Numbered from the stretch's first letter, positions 54,840-63,733 are shown. The stretch is DNA of 64,000 bases from Algorimicrobium sediminis (GCF_042684585.1 NZ_JBHULS010000001.1:62001-126000), one strand, 5' to 3'. The notes: generated from the letters alone by a model not told the origin. Program-made: numbers and translations.

Positions 54840-54845
54840 AAAGGC

Positions 54846-55865
54846 TTAATTAATGGCTGTATAGAGTTCTGTTTTCCAGTTTGCAGGGTTTGCTACCTTA
54901 TTAGGGTCTGTTAGGTATACTTCTAACATGGGGCCTTCGGGAGTCGCCTGTAAGTTGTATTGGTTTATATAATCATCGTTAGCGTTACGGGCTTCTGCTA
55001 AATTATTGGTGTGGCCGTAAAGTGTCGTTTTTACTGCACGAAACGGAATTAATTGTCCGGTTAAAATGTCGCTTTCTGTAGTATTTATAGGGTTGGTGGT
55101 AGGTATAGCGCAGGAAAAGGTTACGGCATTATTAAGCGTATCCCAATTATGGTATATTACAAAAGGCGCCCCAGCCGTAGTTATGTTGTTATTTTGTACA
55201 TAGGCTTTTAAGCGTGGCATTACTTTATGTATAGTTGTTTGAAGATCGGTTATTTTACTGGCTGTAGTACTGTACAGGTAAAAGCCACCGCCATAGGTGG
55301 TAATGCCGTTTACTTCTATATTGTATACAGCCATGGCGCTTATAACACTAGTGTTTAAGTTTTCTAAAGTGGTTTCTAACTGCTGTCCGTAAATTTTTTC
55401 GAAACCACCATTTACAAGGGCTTTTGCTTTTTCAAAAAAGCTTAAGCTAGAATCCGCAAGACTTATAGATACGGTGCTTTCCATTCTGTTGGTTTCACTA
55501 ATATTCCAAGTAACAGTTTGGGCCCTTTTAGTAGGAAGTTTTAGTATTTGTTTCAGATTTTTATGAGGTGTGGTTTGTTCCATTTCTAAAAAACCTGTTT
55601 CTTGCTTATCACTCCAATAAATGGCTACAGGCTGTGCACTTATAGAGTCTATTTTAGAAAACTGCGCGTTACTTTCAGGGTTTAGCCAAGGGAGCCAATT
55701 AGAATATGTAGACAGGTCTGAAATATGGGTGTAAATAACTTCGGAAGGTGCCAAAATAGTTTGAGTTCTTCTTATGTCGTAATCATTTGGTTGCACAGCA
55801 ATATAGATGGATCCACCTATACATAAAATAAGAATTAAGAATAACAGATATTGTAAAGCTTTCAT
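54846..55865 (-). CDS. SRPBCC domain fused to GyrI-like effector-binding domain
   Basis: A 339-residue protein. An N-terminal hydrophobic helix (about 4-25) anchors or exports it. Residues 30-170 look like an SRPBCC (START-like) ligand-binding domain (APSEVIYTHISDLSTYSNWLPWL). Residues 190-339 look like a GyrI/AraC-effector-binding domain (APFVIYHNWD, YDxINQYN, EVYLTDPNKV). There is no DNA-binding domain. It probably binds a small molecule at the envelope. It lies immediately upstream of crcB, likely in one transcript. Confidence 0.82.
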   Translation of the reverse strand: MKALQYLLFLILILCIGGSIYIAVQPNDYDIRRTQTILAPSEVIYTHISDLSTYSNWLPWLNPESNAQFSKIDSISAQPVAIYWSDKQETGFLEMEQTTPHKNLKQILKLPTKRAQTVTWNISETNRMESTVSISLADSSLSFFEKAKALVNGGFEKIYGQQLETTLENLNTSVISAMAVYNIEVNGITTYGGGFYLYSTTASKITDLQTTIHKVMPRLKAYVQNNNITTAGAPFVIYHNWDTLNNAVTFSCAIPTTNPINTTESDILTGQLIPFRAVKTTLYGHTNNLAEARNANDDYINQYNLQATPEGPMLEVYLTDPNKVANPANWKTELYTAIN

Positions 55866-55920
55866 TGTAAATTTAGTTAATAATCAAAGATAAACAATTT
55901 TAGTCGTTCATAATAAATGT

Positions 55921-55928
55921 TACATTTG
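55921..55928 (+). promoter_or_regulatory. -7 box of the M49 peptidase gene
   Basis: TACATTTG matches TAnnTTTG, 24 bp before the ATG at 55953. Confidence 0.6.
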
Positions 55929-55952
55929 TGTTACTTATAAAAATGCATATCC

Positions 55953-58001
55953 ATGAAATTTAAAAAATTAATCACCATGGCGCTAATAGTGCCTATTTTT
56001 TACGCTTGTAATAACACAAAAAAAGAAGCTGAAGAAACAAACAATACCGAGATTGCCGAAGTAGCTACGCAACCATTCGATTTTAATGTGGAACAATTTG
56101 CGGACATTAAAATTTTACGCTATCAAATTCCTGGCTGGGACCAATTAAGCTTAAAGGAACAAACCTTGGTGTATTACCTAGGTCAGGCTGGTTTAGCTGG
56201 TCGCGATATAATTTGGGATCAGAATTACCGCCACAATTTAAGTATCCGAAAAGCTTTAGAGGCGGTGTATACAAATTACAATGGCGATAAAACTTCAGCA
56301 GATTGGCAAGCTTTTGAAACCTATTTAAAACGCGTGTGGTTTAGCAATGGTATTCATCACCATTATTCCAACGATAAATTAAAACCTGAATTTTCAAAAG
56401 CATATTTACAACAATTGTTGTCAGAAACTAAAACGGATTTAGATGAGCAGATTTTAGATGTGTTATTTAATGATCAAGATACCAAAAAGGTAAATCAAGC
56501 TAAAGATGTGGACAATGTGTTGCTTTCGGCGGTTAATTTTTATGGCCCCAATGTTACTAATGCCGATGTAGAAGCTTTTTATAAAACTAAAAAGTCACCA
56601 AATCCAGAAAAACCGCTGTCATTTGGTATTAATTCGAAATTAATAAAAGAAAATGGCCAGATAATAGAACAAGTATATAAGTCGGGTGGCTTATACGGTT
56701 CTGCAATCGATGAGGTTGTAAAATGGTTAGAAAAAGCACAGGGTGTGGCAGAAAACAAAGCACAAGCAGATGCCATTGGCTTGTTAATTTCGTATTACAA
56801 AACAGGCGATTTACAAACATGGGATGACTATAATGTTGCTTGGACGGCTGCCACAGAAGGCAATATAGATTACATAAATAGCTTTATTGAAGTCTATAAC
56901 GATCCACTTGGCTATACAGGTAGTTTTGAATCTATTGTTCAAATTAAAGATTTCGACATGTCTGAAAAAATGGCCGTTTTAGCCGAAAATGCCCAGTGGT
57001 TTGAAGATAATTCGCCTTTAATAGAAGCGCACAAAAAGAAAAATGTTGTGGGTGTTTCGTATAAGGTTGTTAATGTGGCATCCGAGGCTGGCGACGCCTC
57101 TCCAAGTACGCCTATAGGTGTAAACTTACCAAATGCCAACTGGATTCGTGCGGCAGTAGGTTCTAAATCTGTATCGCTCGGAAACATTATTCATGCCTAC
57201 AATAATGCAGGTAGCACCGGCCGTTTAAAAGAATTTGCTCATGATGCAGAGGAAGTGGCTTTGGAAGAACAGTACGGACAAGTTGCAGATAAATTACACA
57301 CCGCCTTGCATGAGGTTATTGGGCATGCTTCTGGACAACTAAACCCTGGTGTGGGCGAAACGAAAGAAACGCTAAAAAATTATGCCTCTACATTGGAGGA
57401 AGGTCGTGCCGATTTAGTAGGATTGTACTTTCTTTACAATCCTAAATTACAAGAATTGGGTTTAATAGACGATTGGAAATCTTTAGGAAAAGCGGCCTAC
57501 GACGGTTACATCAGAAATGGTTTAATGACGCAATTAATACGCTTACAATTAGGGGACGATGTAGAAGAGGCCCACATGCGAAACAGACAATGGGTTAGCG
57601 CCTGGGTTTTTGAAAAAGGACAAGAAAATCAGGTTATAGAAAAGGTAAAACGCGATGGAAAAACTTATTTTAACATAACCGACTACGATAAATTACACGC
57701 TTTGTTTGGCGAATTACTGCGCGAAACACAGCGTATTAAATCTGAAGGCGATTTTGAAGCGGCGCAAGCGTTAGTAGAAGGCTATGGTGTAAAAGTAGAT
57801 CAGGAGATTCACGCAGAAGTATTGGAGCGCAACGCACAATTTAATGCGGCGCCATACAGTGGTTTTGTAAATCCGGTTTTAGTGCCAGAAATGGACGCTA
57901 ATGGCGTTATTACAAAAATTACTATTAAGCAACCAGAAACCTTTGCCGAACAAATGCTTATGTACAGTAAAACGTATAATTTTCTGCCAGAAGTAAATTA
58001 A
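55953..58001 (+). CDS. Dipeptidyl-peptidase III family (M49) lipoprotein
   Basis: A 682-residue zinc peptidase releasing dipeptides from the N-terminus of peptides. Lipobox IFYAC (Cys19) followed by an acidic Asn/Glu-rich linker makes it an envelope lipoprotein, unlike the cytosolic eukaryotic enzyme. The M49 zinc motif HEVIGH (about 452-457, HExxGH) and the second motif EEGRAD (about 481-486, usually EECRAD, with Gly in place of Cys) are present. The length fits bacterial M49 enzymes. It is monocistronic with promoter and terminator. Confidence 0.93.
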   Translation: MKFKKLITMALIVPIFYACNNTKKEAEETNNTEIAEVATQPFDFNVEQFADIKILRYQIPGWDQLSLKEQTLVYYLGQAGLAGRDIIWDQNYRHNLSIRKALEAVYTNYNGDKTSADWQAFETYLKRVWFSNGIHHHYSNDKLKPEFSKAYLQQLLSETKTDLDEQILDVLFNDQDTKKVNQAKDVDNVLLSAVNFYGPNVTNADVEAFYKTKKSPNPEKPLSFGINSKLIKENGQIIEQVYKSGGLYGSAIDEVVKWLEKAQGVAENKAQADAIGLLISYYKTGDLQTWDDYNVAWTAATEGNIDYINSFIEVYNDPLGYTGSFESIVQIKDFDMSEKMAVLAENAQWFEDNSPLIEAHKKKNVVGVSYKVVNVASEAGDASPSTPIGVNLPNANWIRAAVGSKSVSLGNIIHAYNNAGSTGRLKEFAHDAEEVALEEQYGQVADKLHTALHEVIGHASGQLNPGVGETKETLKNYASTLEEGRADLVGLYFLYNPKLQELGLIDDWKSLGKAAYDGYIRNGLMTQLIRLQLGDDVEEAHMRNRQWVSAWVFEKGQENQVIEKVKRDGKTYFNITDYDKLHALFGELLRETQRIKSEGDFEAAQALVEGYGVKVDQEIHAEVLERNAQFNAAPYSGFVNPVLVPEMDANGVITKITIKQPETFAEQMLMYSKTYNFLPEVN

Positions 58002-58023
58002 AACAACTAAAAGTTAGTAATGT

Positions 58024-58055
58024 AAAGCCTCAACAAATAGTTGGGGCTTTATTAG
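58024..58055 (+). terminator. Terminator of the M49 peptidase gene
   Basis: AAAGCC-T-CAAC pairs with GTTG-G-GGCTTT across a 5-nt loop, followed by a short T-rich tract, 23 bp after the stop. Confidence 0.8.
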
Positions 58056-58095
58056 TTAAAAAACGAATACATTTAATGTTGGTTCTGTAAATTGG

Positions 58096-58281
58096 TTATT
58101 GAAACAACCATTTTATAGAGGCAATAAACAGAATGAAACCTATAAATGCTAACAACACCCATAAGGTACCTTTGTAGTGCTTTCTGTGAAGTACGATATC
58201 TTTACGATAGGCGTAAATTAAAACAAAAATAAAAGCTATTGTAAATAACCCGGTAAAAATTAATTGACCTCTACTAAACAT
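58096..58281 (-). CDS. 61-residue two-helix membrane protein
   Basis: A small inner membrane protein. Helix 1 is at about 6-25 (FTGLFTIAFIFVLIYAY), a basic loop RKDIVLHRKHYKG at 26-38, helix 2 at 39-58, ending KWLFQ. Proteins of this shape are conserved near many bacteroidotal genes with unknown function. It is convergent with the M49 peptidase gene. Confidence 0.75.
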   Translation of the reverse strand: MFSRGQLIFTGLFTIAFIFVLIYAYRKDIVLHRKHYKGTLWVLLAFIGFILFIASIKWLFQ

Positions 58282-58516
58282 AACGCATATTTTTTGCGAA
58301 TTTACGAAAACAAACCCATTTTAATTATTCTTTTAATCATATAATCCTGCTAATGGGTAAAATTGCTGGTCTGGAACCGGCATAAGCACAATTTTTGTTC
58401 TTCTTGAAATTTGTATTTTTATACATTTTAGCGAAAACACGATGTGTGCGCTAACTAGAAGCTACCATGTTATGCAGGAGTTGCAATAGCAATATAAAAC
58501 AATAAACAACATACCT

Positions 58517-58915
58517 ATGAAACATAAAATTAACGCAGTAAAAGCTTTTCATGAGGCCTTTAAATTAGGATACAATACGCAGCCAACAGCAAGTTTGGGT
58601 GCCGATAAAAACATGTTGCGCTACAAATTAATGCGCGAAGAAAATGAGGAGTATTTTCAAGCTGCCTCTGATAACGATTTAGTGGCAGTAGCCGATGCCT
58701 TGGGCGATATGCTTTATGTGTTATGCGGCACCATAATTGCGCACGGATTACAGGATAAAATAGATGCGGTATTTAATGAAATACAACAAAGTAATATGAG
58801 TAAGCTGGGTGCTAATGGCCAACCAATTTACAGGGCAGATGGCAAAGTGTTAAAAGGTCCTAATTACTGCAAGCCCAATGTTAAAGCGGTACTTGAAATA
58901 AAAAAGCAGCCTTAA
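58517..58915 (+). CDS. MazG/PRA-PH-like nucleotide pyrophosphohydrolase
   Basis: A 132-residue all-alpha NTP pyrophosphatase. Metal ligands are visible in MREENEEYFQA (about 39-49, ExxE) and VADALGDMLYV (about 58-68, DxxGD). The C-terminal SNMSKLGANGQPIYRADGKVLKGPNYCKPNV is a feature of the phosphoribosyl-ATP pyrophosphohydrolase-like group found in phages and bacteria. It probably cleaves non-canonical NTPs; substrate unknown. It is convergent with ilvE, with a shared hairpin between. Confidence 0.88.
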   Translation: MKHKINAVKAFHEAFKLGYNTQPTASLGADKNMLRYKLMREENEEYFQAASDNDLVAVADALGDMLYVLCGTIIAHGLQDKIDAVFNEIQQSNMSKLGANGQPIYRADGKVLKGPNYCKPNVKAVLEIKKQP

Positions 58916-58926
58916 AAGACTGCTTT
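58903..58926 (-). terminator. Terminator of ilvE
   Basis: On the minus strand AAAGCAG and CTGCTTT with inner CTT/AAG form a hairpin followed by a T run. It overlaps the last codons of the convergent pyrophosphohydrolase gene. Confidence 0.75.
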
Positions 58927-58935
58927 GCTTTAAAA

Positions 58936-60006
58936 TTATTTTACTTCATAACGCCATCCGTGTTTATCTTCAGATAGGTTATGTTGGATATCTAATAATT
59001 GTTTTTTAAGTCTTAAAGCATATGAATTCTCGGTATCTGGAATTTCAAATACTTCGCCGCCGTGTTCAAAAGCCGAAATCGGACTAATAACAGCTGCTGT
59101 TCCTGCGCCAAATATTTCTTTTAAACTACCGTTTGTAGCCGCTTCTTTAATTTCACTTACGGTAACGCGACGCACTTCTACAGGTATGTTACTATCTTCT
59201 GCCAATTGGATAACACTCTTTCTAGTTATACCATCTAATATTCTGTCGCTAATAGGCGCTGTTAACAAGGTATCGTTAACTCTAAAGAAAATATTCATGG
59301 TGCCGGCTTCTTCCAAAAACTCATGTGTTTTGGCATCGGTCCAAATTATTTGTTGGTAACCGCGTTTTTGTGCCAAGCCTGTAGGGTAAAATTGCGCTGC
59401 ATAGTTACCAGCCGCTTTGGCATACCCTACGCCGCCATCAGCAGATCGGCTATATTTTTCGGAAAAAAGAACTCTAATTTTGCTGGTGTAGTACGCTTTA
59501 GCTGGCGAACAGATAATCATAAACCTATAAGCTTCCGATGGAGCTGCCGCAATAGCTGGGTCTATAGCAAACATAAATGGTCTTACGTAAAGTGAATTCC
59601 CAACACCAGGTTTAATCCAATCCTTATCCATTTTCATTAGGGTAGTTAGGCCTTCCATAAAATATTCTTTCGGGAATTCTGGCATAGCCAAACGGGCAGC
59701 CGAAATATTTATGCGTCTGTGGTTGTCCTCTGGTCTAAATAAAAAAGCGTTTCCATTGTCGTCCTTATACGCCTTCATACCTTCAAATACAGCCTGACCA
59801 TAATGTAAGGCACGGGCAGAAGGCTCCAAAGTCATTGGCTGGTAAGGTACTATTTTTGGCTGCTGCCAAGCACCGTCAATAAAATCGCAGTAAAACATAT
59901 GATCGGTAAACTTGCGGCCAAAGTTAATATTATCAAAATCAACGTCGTTAATTTTTGTTTTTGCTATTTTTTCTATGGCTAGTTCCGAGTACTTTTGATC
60001 CGTCAT
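58936..60006 (-). CDS. ilvE: Branched-chain amino acid aminotransferase
   Basis: Transfers the amino group for leucine, isoleucine and valine, using pyridoxal phosphate. At 356 residues it is the class IV group II form. The Schiff-base Lys is in VGYAKAAGNY (about 194-203). ALHYGQAVFEGMKAY (about 66-80), YVRPFMFA, EEAGTMNIFF and DGITRKSV, plus GTAAVISPI for phosphate binding, are diagnostic. A near-consensus -7 box (TATTTTCG) lies about 20 bp upstream on the minus strand. It is divergent from the mnmD operon. Confidence 0.96.
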   Translation of the reverse strand: MTDQKYSELAIEKIAKTKINDVDFDNINFGRKFTDHMFYCDFIDGAWQQPKIVPYQPMTLEPSARALHYGQAVFEGMKAYKDDNGNAFLFRPEDNHRRINISAARLAMPEFPKEYFMEGLTTLMKMDKDWIKPGVGNSLYVRPFMFAIDPAIAAAPSEAYRFMIICSPAKAYYTSKIRVLFSEKYSRSADGGVGYAKAAGNYAAQFYPTGLAQKRGYQQIIWTDAKTHEFLEEAGTMNIFFRVNDTLLTAPISDRILDGITRKSVIQLAEDSNIPVEVRRVTVSEIKEAATNGSLKEIFGAGTAAVISPISAFEHGGEVFEIPDTENSYALRLKKQLLDIQHNLSEDKHGWRYEVK

Positions 60007-60083
60007 GTGTATTCATTTTAATGTTTTGCGAAAATACTCATTTTTACGCTGATAAAAAATTAAACTTGTCTTAAAAAAAATTG

Positions 60084-60091
60084 TACTTTTG
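60084..60091 (+). promoter_or_regulatory. -7 box of the DUF4920 operon
   Basis: TACTTTTG matches TAnnTTTG, 24 bp before ATG 60116. An in-frame start at 60089 lies inside it and is excluded. Confidence 0.7.
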
Positions 60092-60115
60092 ACAGTAATT
60101 TATAAACCCAAGAAA

Positions 60116-60622
60116 ATGAAAAATATACTCTTTGCGGCATCAATTTTACTTTTTATGGTATCCTGCAACAACAGCGAAAAATCGCAAGCGGTAGAAGTAT
60201 CTGATGCAAGCAATATTGTTTATGTGCCTTTTGGTGAAGAAATTAAAGCCGATAGTGCTTTGAGCGCTGCAGAAATAAGTTTGCAGTACCAGAATATGAA
60301 ACCTGGCGATACGCTTAAAACAAAGGTTATGGCTAAAGTAAATAGCGTGTGTCAAGCCAAAGGCTGTTGGATGCGATTGGATTTAGAGAATGATGAGGAA
60401 GTGATGGTGAAGTTTAAAGACTATGGTTTTTTTATGCCAAAAAATATAGCAGACAAAGAAGTTATTATAAACGGTAAGGCGTATATCACGGAAGTATCTG
60501 TAGATGAACTGCGTCATTACGCCGAAGATGCCGGAAAATCTACCGACGAAATAGCAGCCATTACCGAACCAAAACGAACACTTTCATTTGAAGCAGATGG
60601 CGTGTTATTAATAGAAGAGTAA
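60116..60622 (+). CDS. DUF4920 family lipoprotein
   Basis: A 168-residue lipoprotein with lipobox FMVSC (Cys17). The DUF4920 core is clear: KVNSVCQAKGCWMRLDL (about 80-96) with a conserved Cys pair C-x4-C, KFKDYGFFMPKNI and NGKAYITEVSVDELRHYAEDAG. The cysteines and a nearby heme-type lipoprotein suggest metal or redox handling, which is inference. It is the first gene of an operon; the next ATG overlaps its TAA (TAATG). Confidence 0.88.
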   Translation: MKNILFAASILLFMVSCNNSEKSQAVEVSDASNIVYVPFGEEIKADSALSAAEISLQYQNMKPGDTLKTKVMAKVNSVCQAKGCWMRLDLENDEEVMVKFKDYGFFMPKNIADKEVIINGKAYITEVSVDELRHYAEDAGKSTDEIAAITEPKRTLSFEADGVLLIEE

Positions 60623-61068
60623 TGAAAATAATGTCTAGCTGTTTCGGCTTGTTATTATTGGTAATGAGTTGTCAGAACGCCGAACAGGAGCAACCTGCTG
60701 CCATAGAAAATTCAGAAAAAATAGTTTACGACATGTACCAACCTTCTGAAATGGCAAACCTTATGAATGCTATGTATGCACACAACGAAACGGTAAAAGA
60801 GGCGATATTAGCGGGTGAGGATATTGGTCAATTCCCGATGGATTTTTTAGAAATTCATACAGCAGAATTATCGGAATTTAAATACAGAAATGAAACATTT
60901 CAAAGTTTTTCCCAATTATTTATTCTAGCCCAAAAAGAGCTCTACAATCCGGATGCAGAAACCTCCCAAGTTAGTAGGTTTAACAATGTTGTAAATTTGT
61001 GCATTGCATGCCACCAAACAGAATGCACAGGACCTATTTCCAGAATAAAAAAACTACACATTAAATAA
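60622..61068 (+). CDS. Lipoprotein with C-terminal CxxCH heme site
   Basis: A 148-residue lipoprotein with lipobox VMSC (Cys17). The mature part is helical and ends with CIACH (127-131), the covalent heme c attachment motif, placed near the C-terminus as in cytochrome c'-type four-helix bundles. A further Cys lies four residues after the heme His. So it is probably a small periplasm-facing cytochrome; electron partner unknown. It overlaps the DUF4920 gene by one base and is followed 6 bp later by mnmD. Confidence 0.8.
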   Translation: MKIMSSCFGLLLLVMSCQNAEQEQPAAIENSEKIVYDMYQPSEMANLMNAMYAHNETVKEAILAGEDIGQFPMDFLEIHTAELSEFKYRNETFQSFSQLFILAQKELYNPDAETSQVSRFNNVVNLCIACHQTECTGPISRIKKLHIK

Positions 61069-61074
61069 GGTTTT

Positions 61075-61758
61075 TTGAAACGGGAAATCATTACAACCGC
61101 CGACGGCTCTCGAACCATTCAAATAACCGACTGGGCGGAGCAATACCACTCGGTTCATGGTGCCATTCAAGAAGCGGAACATGTTTATATAACACAGGGC
61201 CTACAAGCTATTCTTGAAGCCGATACCAAAATTAACCCAATAGCCATTCTTGAAATTGGTTTTGGTACAGGTTTAAACGCCATTTTAACGCTGTTAGCAG
61301 CTAAAAAGTATCAAAGCAATGTGCGTTACACTGCCGTGGAAGCATTTCCAGTTTCCAAGGACGAAATAGAGCAACTAAATTACACAGCCCTACTCACACC
61401 CAAACTGGCCCAAGCACCTTATTATGCTATGCACAATACGCCTTGGGAGCAAGAGGTAGTTATTTGTCCTAATTTTCAGTTACGGAAGCAGCAAAAAAAA
61501 TTTCAGGATATTACGGTTATCAATCAGTTTAATCTTATTTATTTCGATGCTTTTGGGCCACGCGTTCAACCAGAATTATGGACAGAGACTATATTTTTAA
61601 AAATGTTTCAGGCTTTAAAACCAGATGGTATTTTAGTTACCTATTCGGCCAAAGGTAGTGTTAGGCGTGCCATGCAGGCTGTTGGTTTTACGGTGGAGCG
61701 CTTACCTGGTCCGCCAGGAAAACGAGAAATGTTACGTGCCAGAAAAACTAGTAGCTAG
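61075..61758 (+). CDS. mnmD: tRNA 5-methylaminomethyl-2-thiouridine methyltransferase, MnmD
   Basis: Methylates nm5s2U34 of tRNAs to mnm5s2U34, using SAM. At 227 residues it is the stand-alone methyltransferase half of E. coli MnmC, without the FAD oxidase part. The SAM motif ILEIGFGTGLNAIL is at about 60-73 and the DUF752 block YFDAFGPRVQPELWTETIF is at about 159-177, followed by TYSAKGSVRRAMQ and GPPGKREMLRA. The start is TTG 61075. It is the third gene after DUF4920 and the cytochrome-like lipoprotein. Confidence 0.93.
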   Translation: MKREIITTADGSRTIQITDWAEQYHSVHGAIQEAEHVYITQGLQAILEADTKINPIAILEIGFGTGLNAILTLLAAKKYQSNVRYTAVEAFPVSKDEIEQLNYTALLTPKLAQAPYYAMHNTPWEQEVVICPNFQLRKQQKKFQDITVINQFNLIYFDAFGPRVQPELWTETIFLKMFQALKPDGILVTYSAKGSVRRAMQAVGFTVERLPGPPGKREMLRARKTSS

Positions 61759-61953
61759 ATTTATGTTGCTTTCATAATTACTTTTACTCTGCACTTCAAT
61801 TTAGCTGGTTACGCGGGTATCTTTAAAAACATCTTTACCTATTTAACGGCGGTGAAGATACTAAAAACTTAAGCTTTCGTTAATTCTGTTAAACCTTCTC
61901 TAAAAAGAATTATCACTCCTTTTGCAATGCCTATCTTTATAAAAAATTTGTAA

Positions 61954-62856
61954 ATGAAGGTATTAATTACAGGTGCAACAGGTTTAGTTGGAAAGGCAAT
62001 AGTGGCGCAATGTCATCAGCAAAATATAGTGGTTCACTATTTAACAACCTCTAAAGATAAACTTGAAAATAAAGAAAATTATAAAGGATTTTATTGGAAT
62101 CCAAGCAATCATGAAATAGATACGGCTTGTTTGGAGGGTGTTGAGGTGGTTATTAATTTAGCTGGTGCAACAATTGCCAATAGGTGGACGGCCGCTTATA
62201 AAAATACGATTTTAAATAGCCGCTTAAACACGTTGCGTTTAATGAAGCAAACCTTGGAGAACAATCCGCACACCGTAAGTCATGTTATATCGGCTAGCGC
62301 CATTGGGATATATCCGGACTCTTTAACCAATTATTACGACGAGGATACACCTGGTGTGTCTGCCAGTTTTTTGGGGCAGGTGGTTGAACAATGGGAGGCC
62401 ATGACAGATCAGTTTAAATCCTTAAATGTATTGGTGTCTAAAGTTAGAATAGGTTTGGTATTAGATGCTAAAGAAGGTGCTTTACCACAAATAGTAAAAC
62501 CTGTAAAATTTGGAGCAGGCGCCGCTTTTGGTAGTGGCAATCAATGGCAATCTTGGATCCATATAACCGATTTAGCACGAGTTTTTATGTTTGTAATGGA
62601 ACAAAAAATGCCTGGCGTGTTCAATGCGGTGGCACCAAATCCAGTCACCAATACCGAATTAACCAAAGCAGTTGCCAGCGTGTTAAAAAAACCGCTATTT
62701 CTGCCAAATATTCCAAAATCGGCAATGAAATTGGTTTTAGGAGAGATGCATATTCTGTTATTTGAAAGTCAACGAGTAAGTAGTAAAAAAATTGAAGAGG
62801 CTGGTTTTCAGTTTCAATTTGTTTGTATTAAGCCGGCTTTACAGAATTTACTTTAA
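61954..62856 (+). CDS. TIGR01777 family epimerase-like protein
   Basis: A 300-residue extended short-chain dehydrogenase. The NAD(P)-binding motif ITGATGLVGKAIV is at 5-17 and INLAGATIANRWT at about 70-82. SAIGIYPD with Tyr, and the VSKVRIGLVLD block, follow. GSGNQWQSWIHITDLARV is a family hallmark, and the C-terminal DUF1731 region is present. The reaction is unknown; in other bacteria the family (YfcH) is linked to cell division or septum effects. It is monocistronic, preceded by a near-consensus -7 box (TATCTTTA). Confidence 0.9.
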   Translation: MKVLITGATGLVGKAIVAQCHQQNIVVHYLTTSKDKLENKENYKGFYWNPSNHEIDTACLEGVEVVINLAGATIANRWTAAYKNTILNSRLNTLRLMKQTLENNPHTVSHVISASAIGIYPDSLTNYYDEDTPGVSASFLGQVVEQWEAMTDQFKSLNVLVSKVRIGLVLDAKEGALPQIVKPVKFGAGAAFGSGNQWQSWIHITDLARVFMFVMEQKMPGVFNAVAPNPVTNTELTKAVASVLKKPLFLPNIPKSAMKLVLGEMHILLFESQRVSSKKIEEAGFQFQFVCIKPALQNLL

Positions 62857-62897
62857 TAAACATACAAACTTATTAATTGGGCTCTTGTCTAAAAACA

Positions 62898-62935
62898 AAA
62901 AATCCGCTACATAAATCATATGTAGCGGATTTTTT
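62898..62935. terminator. Bidirectional terminator between the epimerase and yceI-like genes
   Basis: AAAATCCGCTACATA pairs with TATGTAGCGGATTTT, with A and T runs on both sides, so it works for both convergent genes. Confidence 0.92.
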
Positions 62936-62955
62936 AAATGTGTTTGGGCCGAGGC

Positions 62956-63612
62956 TTATTGCTTGTTCGCTGTAATAGACAGTTGTAATTCTATATCGTC
63001 GTTAATAAACTTGTCGCCTAAATCGTCAAAAAATGATTTAGAACCATATTTTACATTCCATTTAGAACGATCTATAGTAAACGCTTCACTTTTAATAGTT
63101 ACCATGTTGTCCGTTTCAGTTACCATTACTGGTATAGTTACGTTGTTTTCAGTATCTTTCATTTTTAAATTACCAGAAAGAAGCGTAGCGCCATTTTCAG
63201 TTTTAAATTCAGTTACTTCAAACGTAGAAGTTGGGTACATTTCAACATCAAAGAAATCGGCACTTTTTAAATGGCCAGATAGTTTACCATGACCTTCAGA
63301 GTCTTCCGGAAGATCGGTAACATACAATGAAGCCATATCAATGGTAAATTTACCACTTTCAATAGCATTGTTTGCCATAGCAAATTCGCCGTTTTCTATT
63401 TTAATGGTTCCAGTGTGGGAGCCAGTTGGTTTAAAGCCTTTCCACATAATGGTAGATGCTTCAGTGTCTACGGCATAATTAACAGCATTTTCAGTTTCTT
63501 CTGCTGCTGGTGCTTCTGCAGCAGTTGTTTCGGCTTCTTTAGCCTTGTCTCCACAGCTTGAAAAAGTTAGGGCAAATGCTATTGCAAGTATTGATACATA
63601 GCGTGTTTTCAT
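62956..63612 (-). CDS. YceI family lipoprotein
   Basis: A 218-residue lipocalin-like protein that binds an isoprenoid-type ligand in the family. Lipobox FSSC (Cys20) is followed by an Ala/Glu-rich linker (22-43). The YceI domain (about 47-218) has ASTIMWKGFKPTGSHTGTIKI, KFTIDMASL, LSGHLKSADFFDVEMYPTSTF and FTIDRSKWNVKYGS. It is probably tethered in the periplasm. It is convergent with the epimerase gene and divergent from grpE. Confidence 0.94.
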   Translation of the reverse strand: MKTRYVSILAIAFALTFSSCGDKAKEAETTAAEAPAAEETENAVNYAVDTEASTIMWKGFKPTGSHTGTIKIENGEFAMANNAIESGKFTIDMASLYVTDLPEDSEGHGKLSGHLKSADFFDVEMYPTSTFEVTEFKTENGATLLSGNLKMKDTENNVTIPVMVTETDNMVTIKSEAFTIDRSKWNVKYGSKSFFDDLGDKFINDDIELQLSITANKQ

Positions 63613-63640
63613 AATAGTTTATTTAAATTAGTGTTTAGGT

Positions 63641-63648
63641 CAAAAGTA
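63641..63648 (-). promoter_or_regulatory. -7 box of the YceI gene
   Basis: On the minus strand TACTTTTG matches TAnnTTTG, 28 bp before the start codon. Confidence 0.6.
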
Positions 63649-63694
63649 GTATTTTTGAATTACAAAAGCTTTAAAAAAATATTAAAATATTTTA

Positions 63695-63707
63695 TGACAT
63701 TCTGTCA
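63695..63707. promoter_or_regulatory. Palindrome TGACA-TTC-TGTCA upstream of grpE
   Basis: A perfect 13-bp dyad (15 bp counting flanking A/T) ending 18 bp before the grpE -7 box, where the -33 element should be. No TTG is found at that position, so this may be a regulator site replacing it. Confidence 0.5.
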
Positions 63708-63725
63708 TTTTTCCAATTATGGCAG

Positions 63726-63733
63726 TACTTTTG
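63726..63733 (+). promoter_or_regulatory. -7 box of grpE
   Basis: TACTTTTG matches TAnnTTTG, 34 bp before ATG 63768. Confidence 0.65.

Noticed and set aside
55866..55952. Fluoride riboswitch for the crcB transcript
   Set aside because: No GGNGATGG-type motif with downstream pairing is present before the GyrI-like gene or before crcB.
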